Translations under genes and position numbers: made by a program
From: Caballeronia mineralivorans PML1(12)
GTDB taxonomy: Bacteria > Pseudomonadota > Gammaproteobacteria > Burkholderiales > Burkholderiaceae
Assembly: GCF_001028175.1 (NCBI RefSeq)
Contig: NZ_AEJF01000135.1
Span: 1-58,504, forward strand
Reading direction: 5' to 3'
DNA length: 58,504 nt
The notes under the pieces: generated by a model
The model's input: the letters and a program-made list of their open reading frames with translations, nothing else
Databases searched by the model: none
Told to the model about the DNA's origin: nothing
In this document: positions 24,496 to 33,143 of the stretch, one piece after another
Layout: each line of letters begins with the position of its first letter
How positions within the stretch are numbered: the stretch's first letter is position 1

Positions 24496-25821
24496 ATGCT
24501 TATCGCGCAACTTTCCGTTGCTGGCGAGGGGGACTTGTACCCTCTTCCACCCCCCGACGACTCCGTCAACATCGATTCCATCAGCATCGATTCCGTCGAC
24601 CTGGATCAGACTGCGCTGGATGAATTCCTAGCCGGTCAATCTAACCTCCCTTGGGTCGTATTCCGGGCCGCGCATCGCGCTGCGAACTTTCCTGCACTCC
24701 CTGCTCGCGCTCGGGCAGTGCTGGCTGCCCTTGCCCGCACTGTCGACGCCAATCGTCCCTATGCCGCCATATTCGCCCGTCGTGAGCTTTTGACTGGCCG
24801 CGCCATGCAGTCGATGCGAACGTTCTATCGGAGCCTGGACGATCTCGAAGCGGCTGGCCTGATTGAGCGAGTTCCCCAGAAACGCTTCGGGACAGCGGGT
24901 TTGTTTGGTCGCGCCTATCTTCACCTCACCGAGAAATCCGCAATCGTCCTCGGGTATATCTCAGCGCCTTCTGCCCAGCAGCCTTCAGGTCCACAACCCG
25001 ACGAGATACCTTCGTCGAATGCCGAGCAAGTCAACGAACCCGATCATTCATTTAGCTCGCCGTATGTCACCGTGGCAGACGGAGCTATATATAAGGATCT
25101 GTTCCCTAAGAATCAAAAGAGACAACCAGGAGACCTCCCCGCGGACCTCCAGCGCCTGCTGAGCTTGGGTTTTCGTCAATTTTTGATTTTCAAACTGATG
25201 CGCGAAGCGAAGGCTCATGCGAAGTTGTTGTCCGATGTAGTTGAGGCCACCTGGGAGCATTTGCGAAATGCGAAGCGCCCAATCAGCTATCTTCGAGCCC
25301 TGCTTCGCTCACCCGTCGATTTTGGTCATCAGATTCGCGCTAAGCGCCTTGCCGCGGAACGATTGGCTGAGGAGAAAGCGCGCGCTGCAAGCATTGATGC
25401 CACGATTCTCCAGTGCGCCGGACACACCTTTATCGACAGCGCCAGCACCCGGCTTATCACGATCTCCAGCGCCGCCGATTCGATCATGGTGCACCACTGC
25501 CAGGAAGCAAGGCCACGCGTCGCAACCGGACAGTGGGCAGCTGCCTTCGTCACTGCGCTGAACGCAAGAGAAGTCGTTCCCGCAACGTCCGGGCAGATCC
25601 AAGATTTCCGATTGAAGTGCAACCGTAATCGTCACACAGTCCAGTCGACGACCACGACAATACCCGAACACGCAATGCCGCGAACCCGGACGTCAACGAT
25701 CAACGATCGTCTCAGTGAGATGAAGAAGATGTTGCGGGCTACGTGCGCTGGGGTCTCGTTGGAGAATCGCGAAGACCGGTTTGGCGAGGGTTCAGAGCAT
25801 AGCCTGCCTGTGAACGGTTGA
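24496..25821 (+). CDS. Winged-helix replication initiation protein of the secondary replicon
   Basis: About 441 residues from the ATG at 24496; a TTG at 24475 is the alternative start. The N-terminal part (about 60-150) looks like a winged helix: ALPARARAVLAALARTVDAN, then ELLTGRAMQSMRTFYRSLDD and LEAAGLIERVPQKRFGTAGL. A hydrophilic linker and a helical basic C-terminal part follow. Proteins of this type are encoded next to parAB on Burkholderiaceae megaplasmids and are taken to be replication initiators. The call rests on this context and the HTH pattern, not on a catalytic motif. Iteron-like repeats lie upstream, beyond a strong terminator. Confidence 0.75.
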   Translation: MLIAQLSVAGEGDLYPLPPPDDSVNIDSISIDSVDLDQTALDEFLAGQSNLPWVVFRAAHRAANFPALPARARAVLAALARTVDANRPYAAIFARRELLTGRAMQSMRTFYRSLDDLEAAGLIERVPQKRFGTAGLFGRAYLHLTEKSAIVLGYISAPSAQQPSGPQPDEIPSSNAEQVNEPDHSFSSPYVTVADGAIYKDLFPKNQKRQPGDLPADLQRLLSLGFRQFLIFKLMREAKAHAKLLSDVVEATWEHLRNAKRPISYLRALLRSPVDFGHQIRAKRLAAERLAEEKARAASIDATILQCAGHTFIDSASTRLITISSAADSIMVHHCQEARPRVATGQWAAAFVTALNAREVVPATSGQIQDFRLKCNRNRHTVQSTTTTIPEHAMPRTRTSTINDRLSEMKKMLRATCAGVSLENREDRFGEGSEHSLPVNG

Positions 25822-26533
25822 CCGCTCGATTCGGGAATTTTCCGCAGAGGTCACGAAAATGGGATGTGCTTTGTTAGCCACAGCATCCGGTTTGCAATTG
25901 CTTTACCAGATTCGCGCGTCGTGGCAATCGAGGGAGAAATGGGCCGAAAAAACCGCCCCAAGCGATTTGGGTTGTTCGTTCACCGACTGCGTTTCGGACC
26001 TGTTGATGACACGCAAAACAGGCGCAGCCCCTGTAGATATTTGTACCGCAACAGCACGGCGAAATCCCACGGACCGACGCGAGATTCTGATCGCATCGCG
26101 GATAGATAGGAACCTCCAACTTGATCGCTGCGGATAAACGAGAACCGATGGGGTTTGAACGACCGCAACTAACGGTCAATTCATGCAGCATCCACCCTCA
26201 TAGTCGAGCCGAGTTGGATTGTCGTCTCCGCAACCCAAAAATGCTCTCCAGAACAGGGCTTTCGAACAGGTGCGATCAGTTCGCGAACATCATGGCGAGT
26301 TCCCGGCTTACCACTTAACCAGAGGCATCCGAACTATTCAATATCGCCGATCTCCGGTAGTACGGTTATCTTCAGCAGTTCGAGAACATGTACGACAATC
26401 ATTCAATAATATAAATGAAATAGAAGCACGACACTCGTCGCAACCGTACCAGCCTGAGCCGTACGGTCATTCTTTTCTGCATGCCACATCAAGTATCATG
26501 TCGACATGATTTTTGTCAGACGAGAATACAATA
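25822..26533. other. Low-GC intergenic region downstream of rep
   Basis: About 710 bp with lower GC than its surroundings and no credible gene; short frames at 25859-26137 lack ribosome-binding sites and family features. GTACGGT or its complement occurs at 26360-26366, 26443-26449 and 26461-26467. A perfect 16-bp palindrome lies at 26495-26510. The region may include replicon functions in addition to the GntR promoter. Confidence 0.5.
26495..26510. promoter_or_regulatory. 16-bp perfect palindrome, probable GntR operator
   Basis: ATCATGTCGACATGAT is a perfect palindrome 24 bp upstream of the GntR start codon. The position is right for autoregulation by that protein. Confidence 0.6.
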
Positions 26534-27214
26534 ATGACAACCGAAATGGGTTTGGTGCGGCCGGAAACGCTGCGCCACCAGGTGGAGAACGTACTGCGAC
26601 AGGCCATCATGTCCGGACGCTTTGCGCCGGGCGCGCGGCTCATCGAGCGTGAGCTGTGCGAGACGCTGGGTGTCAGCCGGACATCGGTTCGGGAGGCCCT
26701 GCGCCGGTTGGAAGCGGAGAAGTTGGTACGCAGCGTGCCGCACAAAGGACCTGTGGTCGCGATCATGTCGAAGCAAGAGGCGGCTGAGTTGTACGCAATC
26801 CGCGGCTTGCTCGAAGGTTTTGCCGCGGCCGAGTTCGCCCGCATTGCCGACGAAGGGGCCATCGCGCAGTTCGGTGAAAAGGCCAAGGCCCTTCGCGCGC
26901 AGGCGCAGGCAAACGATCAAGCGGGTGTGCTCAAGGCGAAGACCGAGCTCTACGACGTCCTGCTCAACAACTGCGGCAACGCCCTCGCGAAGGAGATCCT
27001 GACGAGCCTGTATTCGCGGGCCAACTTGTTGCGCGCGACCTCGCTGATGCATCCGGATCGGCTACCAAGTAGCCTTCGTGAAATCGACAAACTGTTCAAG
27101 GCACTGAAGGCCCGAGACGCGGAAGGTGCCGGGGCGGCCGCACGGCTGCATGTGGCAAATGCGGAAAAGGCCGCAATGCGCATGCTCGATGAATCGTCGG
27201 AAGCTGAGGAGTAG
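26534..27214 (+). CDS. GntR-family (FadR/FCD) transcriptional regulator
   Basis: 226 residues. A GntR winged helix (about 8-75) has LRQAIMSGRFAPGARLIERE and ETLGVSRTSVREALRRLEAE. An all-helical FCD effector domain follows, starting ELYAIRGLLEGFAAAEFARI. The ATG at 26534 is preferred over a TTG at 26513. FCD domains usually bind a carboxylate with a metal. No enzyme gene lies directly beside it; the nearest operon is more than 1 kb away and has its own GntR. A palindrome just upstream suggests autoregulation. Confidence 0.9.
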   Translation: MTTEMGLVRPETLRHQVENVLRQAIMSGRFAPGARLIERELCETLGVSRTSVREALRRLEAEKLVRSVPHKGPVVAIMSKQEAAELYAIRGLLEGFAAAEFARIADEGAIAQFGEKAKALRAQAQANDQAGVLKAKTELYDVLLNNCGNALAKEILTSLYSRANLLRATSLMHPDRLPSSLREIDKLFKALKARDAEGAGAAARLHVANAEKAAMRMLDESSEAEE

Positions 27215-27593
27215 TAGGGCGCATGAGCTGCGCAGGAGACAGCAGCGTCCATGGCCAATAGTGGATGCAGCCGGTTAACTATCTTCCCGCAGCGAACGCT
27301 GAAACCTGTAAGCAACGCGAATCGAAACACCACCGAAAGATGCCGTTCCAACCCGCGTTGGAACGGCATCTTTCGTTTGAACTCAGCAACTTTCATTGAG
27401 CGCATAAACTGGCCGCCGGCAACGCACGCCTCAAGCTTTTGGCAATGAGCCAGCGACGAGACAGAGGCTCCGACTCCATTCATTCAGGAATGAGACTACC
27501 GTCGACCACTGTGGACGCAGTTGGCTCGCGTCACTAACCTCCGCCATTTTCTGTGCATGTCACCTATCCAGACGAGCACAAGCCAGCCAACTC
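27215..27593. other. Intergenic interval between GntR and DUF4148 genes
   Basis: About 380 bp with no gene. The only feature seen is the long perfect hairpin at 27334-27375. Confidence 0.55.
27334..27375. terminator. Hairpin with a 19-bp perfect stem
   Basis: The arms start CGAAAGATGCCGTTCCAAC, pair perfectly over 19 bp, and enclose a 4-base loop. The right arm ends CATCTTTCG followed by TTTGAA. This is a likely bidirectional terminator between the convergent GntR and DUF4148 genes, unusually long for that role. Confidence 0.65.
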
Positions 27594-27914
27594 TCAACGA
27601 CCGAAATAAATCGAATGCGTGCCATTCGCCGGGCTCATTGGCATCTGCAGGCCCGAAGCGGAACTACCGCTGATCGACGGACCATACGACGTTGCGGACA
27701 CGCCTCGTTCCGTTTCCACGCGCTGTTCAGCAGCTTGTGCATGGTCAGGATAGCTCGTGCGGTCGGCTGCGGGGTTATAACCCGCCTGCTCCATTTGCTG
27801 AAGGTCCATTTTCACTGCCGCGCGAGTCACTTGCGTGTTGTCCTGAGCAAATGCGAGCGCCGGTGCAGCAACGGTCGAAGCGATGACAAGCGCGGGAACG
27901 AAAGACTTGAACAT
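27594..27914 (-). CDS. Small secreted DUF4148 protein, second copy
   Basis: 106 residues, the same length as the DUF4148 protein at 9290-9610. A signal peptide (VIASTVAAPALAFA, cleavage after AFA) is followed by TQVTRAAVKMDLQQMEQAGY, with YPDHAQAAEQRVETERG and the terminal HSIYFGR. The pair share the layout of the VTRA-VK-QLEQAGY core and the short C-terminal YFG motif, but the middle part is diverged. It is a probable envelope or secreted protein of unknown role. Confidence 0.9.
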   Translation of the reverse strand: MFKSFVPALVIASTVAAPALAFAQDNTQVTRAAVKMDLQQMEQAGYNPAADRTSYPDHAQAAEQRVETERGVSATSYGPSISGSSASGLQMPMSPANGTHSIYFGR

Positions 27915-28320
27915 GATTGAATCTCCCCTGAAATTTGCCCATGAAATATATGCAAACTGCAGGCCAGATCAGCGATTGCTTGGTCTATCCGCCAATTCTC
28001 CATACGAGCCGCAATAATCCGGCTGACAGCGTTCGCGCGGTCGCTGCCTCGTTGCGCCGAAAGTAACAAAAGCCGCGTTAAGGATTGCCGACAGTGGTCA
28101 GTATTTACCCGAGCCGGAAAAATACGACATAGCAGCCTGCCCAAACAAACAGGCCCGAAAACAAGGCTCAAACCTAACCAAAACCCTGAGCCTCCCACGA
28201 TATCTCTCCGTCCAACATCCTTATTTCAATTACTTGTTTTTGAAAAATGTAATAAACGCCTACGATAGTTTCTTGAACGTATCAATTCCCTGTCGTGAGC
28301 AGCTCACAACCCTAACGGCC
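27915..28320. other. Promoter region between DUF4148 and the GntR-ABC operon
   Basis: About 400 bp without a gene. The last 100 bp are AT-rich and probably carry the promoter of the operon that begins at 28321. No specific operator could be read with confidence. Confidence 0.45.
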
Positions 28321-29085
28321 ATGACCTACGACGAATCCGAAACGCGCTCTCCTGATCTGCTAGCTCCGCCCACGTCTGCGCCCGTGTCCACAGTGCTACG
28401 CGGCGACGACGCTTACGAGCGTATCCGCCGCGACCTGCTCTCATGCAAGCTGATGCCCGGATCGACTGTGACCGAAAGCCAGCTGATGGCGGCGTACGAC
28501 ATTGGCAAGACGAGTTGCCGCATTGCACTCGTGCGGCTAGTGCACGAAGGCTTCGTGCGTTCGTTGCCGCGGCAGGGTTACCGGATCGCCGCGATCACGC
28601 TGAAAGACGTGGAAGAAGTGTTCGCACTGCGCGTGCAACTCGAGCCGCTGGCAGCGCGGCTGGCGTGCGGCCGTGTCGATGTGGAACTGCTGCGGCGCCT
28701 CGAAGCGGCGTGCCGCGTGCCGCATCCGGAGCGCGCGTTATCGGCGCAAATCGATGTATTCCTCGACGCCAATCGCGAATTCCACCTTGCAATAGCCGCG
28801 GCAAGCGGCAATGAGCGCTTGCATAGAACGCTGGCGAGTCTGCTCGATGAAATGTCGCGCCTCGTCGCACTCGGCTTTGGCGTGCAGGGCACGAAACCCG
28901 AGATCAAGCACGATCACAACGCGATGATCGACGCGTTCGTCGCGGGCGACGAACGCCGCGCGGAGACCATCGCGCGCCGTCATATAGAGACGTTCCAAAG
29001 CATGACGATGGAGAAGGTCTACGCGAGTCTCTCCAGCGCGGGCGCATCCTTGCCGCTTTACACGGTGGCGGAGTTGCGCCGATGA
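28321..29085 (+). CDS. GntR-family (FCD) regulator of the ABC/CoA-ligase operon
   Basis: 254 residues from the ATG at 28321. The HTH part has YERIRRDLLSCKLMPGSTVT and YDIGKTSCRIALVRLVHEGF. RQGYRIAAITLKDVEEVFAL leads into the FCD domain (VFLDANREFHLAIAAASGNE). It overlaps the ABC ATPase start by four bases (ATGA), so it is the first gene of the operon it presumably regulates. The ligand is probably the imported acid or its CoA ester. Confidence 0.9.
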   Translation: MTYDESETRSPDLLAPPTSAPVSTVLRGDDAYERIRRDLLSCKLMPGSTVTESQLMAAYDIGKTSCRIALVRLVHEGFVRSLPRQGYRIAAITLKDVEEVFALRVQLEPLAARLACGRVDVELLRRLEAACRVPHPERALSAQIDVFLDANREFHLAIAAASGNERLHRTLASLLDEMSRLVALGFGVQGTKPEIKHDHNAMIDAFVAGDERRAETIARRHIETFQSMTMEKVYASLSSAGASLPLYTVAELRR

Positions 29086-29822
29086 GCGCTGCCATTTCAT
29101 TGCGCGGCGTAGGTAAGCATTTTGGATCCCTGCAGGTGCTGGACGGTGTTTCCTTCGATGTCACCCAAGGCGAAATCGTGGCGCTGCTGGGCACGTCGGG
29201 CTGCGGCAAGAGCACGCTGCTCAACATGGTCGCCGGGCTGCTTGAGCCGGGTGAAGGTGAACTCTGGATTGATGGCAAGCGCGCTGAAGGAACGAAGGAC
29301 CGCAACGCGCTCTCCTACATGTTCCAGGAGGACCGCTTGCTGCCGTGGCGCACAGCACGTGCGAATGCCGAGTTCGGCCTCGAAGCGGCGAGCCCCGCTA
29401 TTGCGTCACGCGATCGTCATACGCGTGCGAACGCAGTCCTTGATCTGGTAGGCCTGCAAGGTTTCGCCGATGCCCATCCGCATCAGCTATCCGGCGGCAT
29501 GCGCAGCCGTGTCGCGCTCGCAAGGAGCCTTGTCACCGGTCCGCGCATCCTGCTGATGGACGAACCGTTCTCGAAGCTCGACCCGCAGATGCGCTCGCAA
29601 ATGCACGACGAGCTGCTGCGCATTCACGCAATGCAGCGCATGACCGTTTTGTTCGTTACCCACGACGTGGAAGAAGCCATCGTGCTCGCCGATCGCGTGG
29701 TCGTACTCGCGCCGCGTCCAGGTCGCGTGCGCGAGATTGTCAGTGTCGATCTGCCGCGTCCGCGTACCGCTACCGATCCGACCGTCGCCGAAGCGATCCG
29801 CCAATTGCGTCTCCTGATCTGA
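29082..29822 (+). CDS. ABC transporter ATP-binding protein (nitrate/sulfonate/taurine type)
   Basis: 246 residues. Walker A is GTSGCGKST, the signature is LSGGMRSRVALARSLV, and Walker B is ILLMDEPFSKLD, followed by the H-loop FVTHDVEEAI. The MFQEDRLLPWRTARANAEFG Q-loop is typical of SsuB/TauB/NrtD ATPases. It is followed by its permease 3 bp later and then a binding protein. The substrate of such importers ranges from sulfonates to aromatic acids and pyrimidine precursors; the catabolic genes downstream point to an organic acid. Confidence 0.93.
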   Translation: MSAAISLRGVGKHFGSLQVLDGVSFDVTQGEIVALLGTSGCGKSTLLNMVAGLLEPGEGELWIDGKRAEGTKDRNALSYMFQEDRLLPWRTARANAEFGLEAASPAIASRDRHTRANAVLDLVGLQGFADAHPHQLSGGMRSRVALARSLVTGPRILLMDEPFSKLDPQMRSQMHDELLRIHAMQRMTVLFVTHDVEEAIVLADRVVVLAPRPGRVREIVSVDLPRPRTATDPTVAEAIRQLRLLI

Positions 29823-29825
29823 CCT

Positions 29826-30599
29826 ATGTCCACAGTCCCGCGTAGTTCGTTCGCTTCGACCATTGCGCAACGCGTGGTGCTCGTTGTCATGCTGCTGACG
29901 CTTTGGTGGCTCGCGTCGCTACGCATGCCGCAGTTCGTTTTGCCCGGGCCGCTGAGAGTCGCGCATGCATTCGTCGGACTCCTACAGAGTGGAACGTTCT
30001 TCAATGACCTCGGCATCACACTGTATCGCGTAGTGGGGGGATTTTTGCTGGCGGCCGCGGTCGGTGCGCCGCTCGGCATTGCACTCGGATCGAACCCGCG
30101 CGTGGCGCATTTTTTCGAGCCGCTGCTGTCGATCGTGAATACGGTGTCGTCGGCGATCTGGGCCGTGTTCGCCATCATCTGGTTCGGCATTTCGAACTCG
30201 ACCACCATCTTCGTGGTGTTCATGACCGCGATGCCGCTGATCCTGACCAACGTGTGGCAAGGCGCACTTACTGTCGATAGCAACCACGTAGAACTCGCGC
30301 GCAGCTTTCGCATGTCGCAGACGCAGATCATGCGCAAGATCTTCCTGCCGACCATCCTGCCGCATTTCTTCGCCGGTGCACGTCTAGCGTTTGGTTTCGG
30401 CTGGCGTGTGTCCTTGGTGGCGGAGACGATCGGGTCGTCGAACGGCATTGGATATCGCTTGCGGCAAGCCGCCGATCTCGTGCAGACCGATCAGGTTTTC
30501 GCGTGGACCGTGACGCTCGTCGTTCTTATGCTCGCGCTCGAAGCAGGCGTGTTGAAGCCGCTCGAACGCCATCTGTTTCGTTGGAAAAAAACCGACTGA
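29826..30599 (+). CDS. ABC transporter permease (SsuC/TauC family)
   Basis: 257 residues with about six membrane segments. The EAA-like loop contains HVELARSFRMSQTQIMRKIF, followed by LPTILPHFFAGARLAFGFGW, the standard coupling motif. It starts 3 bp after the ATPase stop codon. With the neighbouring ATPase and binding protein it forms a complete importer of the nitrate/sulfonate/taurine class. Confidence 0.93.
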   Translation: MSTVPRSSFASTIAQRVVLVVMLLTLWWLASLRMPQFVLPGPLRVAHAFVGLLQSGTFFNDLGITLYRVVGGFLLAAAVGAPLGIALGSNPRVAHFFEPLLSIVNTVSSAIWAVFAIIWFGISNSTTIFVVFMTAMPLILTNVWQGALTVDSNHVELARSFRMSQTQIMRKIFLPTILPHFFAGARLAFGFGWRVSLVAETIGSSNGIGYRLRQAADLVQTDQVFAWTVTLVVLMLALEAGVLKPLERHLFRWKKTD

Positions 30600-30626
30600 T
30601 ACTGATCTAACGGGGAACAAGAAATC

Positions 30627-31628
30627 ATGAGAGTCAAATCATTCTTCAGGCGAGCGGCGCTGTTCACGGCCGTAGCAGTGAGCGCGACAATAGGTACGGT
30701 GGAAACCGCGCAGGCGGAACCCATGCGCATCGGCTATTGGACCAGCGGCGTGAGCCTCGGCTTCGGCGCGGTACTTGAAGCGCAAAAATTCCTGCAGCAA
30801 CGCGGCCTCGACGTCACCTTCATCCGTTTCTCCGATGTCAACGCGCCGAATCGCGCGCTGGCCGCCAACGCGATCGACTTTGCGTTCGCCGCGCCTGCCG
30901 CGGCTGTTTTTAGCACGGCAGCCGAGGGCGTGCCGTTGAAGATCGTGCTTGCGACACAACCGGCTGACGTCGAATTTGTCGCGGCGGAAGACTCGCCCAT
31001 CAAGTCGCTCGCCGACCTGCGCGGCAAGAAGGTCGGCATGTCGCCGCCGGGCAGTTCGGTCGCAGCAATCGCCACCGCGGTGCTGCAGGGTAACGAGGGC
31101 ATCAAGGCCGCCGACTTCTCCATCGTCCCTGGAAATGAAGGGCGCCTCGCTCAGTTCCTCGTGCAAAAACAGGTGGATGCAGCCGCACTGCGCTCGGTGA
31201 CCATCGCACAACTAAAGGAGTTGAAGGTCAAGCGGCTCGGTAGTTTCGGCGGCGAATGGAAGAAACTGACGAAGTCCGACGCAACCCCCTACATAGGCGT
31301 GAGCGCGATCCGCGCGGATTACCTCGCACAGCATCCGCAAGATGTCGCGAAGCTGATCGCGGGGATGCGCACGGCGCTGCAATGGGGCGCGACGCATCAG
31401 AACGATGTCGCCGCGATCCTGCAGAAGAGCGCGAACCTGCCGGCCGACGACGCGCAAGCGTACGCCGCGCGCTGGTCGGATATCAACCGCGTGACCTTCG
31501 AGCCGATCGATCTGGAGACGCTCAAGCGTGAGCACCAGATCTTCGTGGACGGCGGTGTGATCAAAGGCACGCTGCCCGCCGATCTCTTCGATACCGGCCC
31601 GTATGCCGCATCGAAATCAATCCAATAA
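30627..31628 (+). CDS. ABC transporter substrate-binding protein (SsuA/NMT1-like)
   Basis: 333 residues. A signal peptide (MRVKSFFRRAALFTAVAVSA, cleavage near AQA) is followed by a bilobed periplasmic binding protein. MRIGYWTSGVSLGFGAVLEA opens the first lobe and SLADLRGKKVGMSPPGSSV is the conserved SsuA/NMT1 block. It captures the substrate in the periplasm for the permease/ATPase pair. A GGGGAAC-type ribosome-binding site precedes the start. The ligand cannot be read from the sequence. Confidence 0.92.
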   Translation: MRVKSFFRRAALFTAVAVSATIGTVETAQAEPMRIGYWTSGVSLGFGAVLEAQKFLQQRGLDVTFIRFSDVNAPNRALAANAIDFAFAAPAAAVFSTAAEGVPLKIVLATQPADVEFVAAEDSPIKSLADLRGKKVGMSPPGSSVAAIATAVLQGNEGIKAADFSIVPGNEGRLAQFLVQKQVDAAALRSVTIAQLKELKVKRLGSFGGEWKKLTKSDATPYIGVSAIRADYLAQHPQDVAKLIAGMRTALQWGATHQNDVAAILQKSANLPADDAQAYAARWSDINRVTFEPIDLETLKREHQIFVDGGVIKGTLPADLFDTGPYAASKSIQ

Positions 31629-31643
31629 CGTGGAGTAGACACC

Positions 31644-32672
31644 GTGACAACAAGCATTCCATCGACCATGAAGGCACTCGTGCTAAACGAGCATGGCGAC
31701 CTTGATCAACTGCATGTGGTGAGTGATAAACCCGTGCCGAAAGCCACGCCCGGACACGTGGTGATTCGGGTGCGGGCATCGTCGTTCAATTATCACGATG
31801 TGTTCACCGTTAAAGGCATGCCGGGCATCAAGGTACCGTTTCCCGTTGTGATTGGCCTCGATATGGCCGGCGAGATCGCGGAGTTGGGCGAGGGCGTGGA
31901 AGTCTGGAAGACGGGCGATCGTGTACTCGTGAATCCGCTTTATCCCGAGAAGGGTTTGATGGGCGAAATGCTCGACGGCGGCATGGCGCAATACTGCCTG
32001 GTGTCAGTCGGACAGTTGATCCCGTTACCTGACGCCGTGAGTTACGACGCGGCGTCGGCGCTGCCGGTGGCGTACGGCACTGCGCATCGCATGCTGATCA
32101 CGCACAAGACGGTGAAGGCCGGTGACCGCGTGTTGATTCTCGGCGCGAGCGGCGGGGTGGGCACGGCGTGCATTCTTATCGCGAAGCAACTGGGCGCGGA
32201 AGTGATCGCGTGTGCAGGCAGCGACGAAAAGTGCGAGCAACTGAAGGCGCTGGGCGCCGATCATACGGTCAACTACAAGAGCACGGACTTCTCGAAGTGG
32301 GCGATCGGTCAGTACGGCAAGCCGCAGCGCCGGACTTATGAGGGCGGGGTGGACGTGGTGGTGAACTTCACCGGCGGCGATACATGGGTGTCGTCGCTGA
32401 AATGCCTGAAGCGCGGCGGCACGTTGCTCGTGTGCGGCGCGACGGCCGGTCACGCACCCGCAGAAGACCTTCGATACATCTGGAGCTTCGAGTTGAAGAT
32501 CATCGGCTCGAACAGTTTCTACGATGAAAACCTGCGCGCGCTGCTCGATCAGATCGCGGCGGGCGAACTGGTGCCGTCCATCGACCGGACGCTGCCGCTG
32601 GAACAAGCCGCCGAAGGACTGCGCCTGATTCGCGACCGGGAAGTGCTGGGCAAGGTCGTGGTCAACCCCTGA
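31644..32672 (+). CDS. MDR-family NAD(P)H:quinone oxidoreductase-like protein
   Basis: 342 residues. A GroES-like N-terminal domain (VVIRVRASSFNYHDVFTVKG) and an NAD(P)-binding Rossmann domain (DRVLILGASGGVGTACILIA) define the medium-chain dehydrogenase/reductase family. The catalytic zinc cysteine is absent: the usual position reads NYHD. It is therefore a zinc-free quinone reductase or enoyl reductase type, acting on an unsaturated intermediate. It lies 15 bp after the binding-protein gene, inside the operon. Confidence 0.88.
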   Translation: MTTSIPSTMKALVLNEHGDLDQLHVVSDKPVPKATPGHVVIRVRASSFNYHDVFTVKGMPGIKVPFPVVIGLDMAGEIAELGEGVEVWKTGDRVLVNPLYPEKGLMGEMLDGGMAQYCLVSVGQLIPLPDAVSYDAASALPVAYGTAHRMLITHKTVKAGDRVLILGASGGVGTACILIAKQLGAEVIACAGSDEKCEQLKALGADHTVNYKSTDFSKWAIGQYGKPQRRTYEGGVDVVVNFTGGDTWVSSLKCLKRGGTLLVCGATAGHAPAEDLRYIWSFELKIIGSNSFYDENLRALLDQIAAGELVPSIDRTLPLEQAAEGLRLIRDREVLGKVVVNP

Positions 32673-32699
32673 ATCTATCGATGAGCTGAGGAAAACATC

Positions 32700-33143
32700 A
32701 TGAGCGAAGCAACATTGCCGAGCGTGCAGGATATCGAGGCGCGTTTGCGGCGCGGTCCGTTCCATGAATGGCTGGGTTTGAAAGTGGTGTCGGTGAGCGA
32801 AGGCGAGATCGAACTGACCGCCACCTGGCGCGAAGAGTGGGTTGTGAATCCGGACAAGGGCTACACGCATGGCGGCATTCTCGCCGCGCTCGTGGACCTG
32901 GCGGCGGACTGGGCGCTGGTATCGAAGACCGGGCGCGGCGTGCCCACTATCGACCTGCGCGTGGACTATCACCGCGCCGCGTTCCAGGGCGACCTGACCG
33001 TGAAGGGCAAGGTGATCAAGTTCGGCGCGCAGGTCTCCGTGTCCGAAGCACAAGTCTTCGACAAAGACGGCAAGCTCGTCGCCAGTGGACGTGGCGCCTA
33101 TTCAACAACCGCAACCGGGACCGCAGCGCCGGCCATTCCCTGA
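32700..33143 (+). CDS. PaaI-family hotdog thioesterase
   Basis: 147 residues with the single hotdog domain of PaaI thioesterases. Visible signatures are HEWLGLKVVSVSEGEIELTA, the active-site stretch VNPDKGYTHGGILAALVDLA, and TIDLRVDYHRAAFQGDLTVK. It would hydrolyse an acyl- or aryl-CoA, rescuing CoA from stalled intermediates of the pathway begun by the CoA ligase at the operon end. Its stop overlaps the next start (TGATG). Confidence 0.9.
   Translation: MSEATLPSVQDIEARLRRGPFHEWLGLKVVSVSEGEIELTATWREEWVVNPDKGYTHGGILAALVDLAADWALVSKTGRGVPTIDLRVDYHRAAFQGDLTVKGKVIKFGAQVSVSEAQVFDKDGKLVASGRGAYSTTATGTAAPAIP

Noticed and set aside
25859..26137. Short plus-strand frames after rep
   Set aside because: Two overlapping frames in different phases, neither with a ribosome-binding site or domain; they look like chance.
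32025..33053. A 342-codon minus-strand open frame
   Set aside because: Antisense to the MDR and thioesterase genes, His/Arg-rich, no family features.
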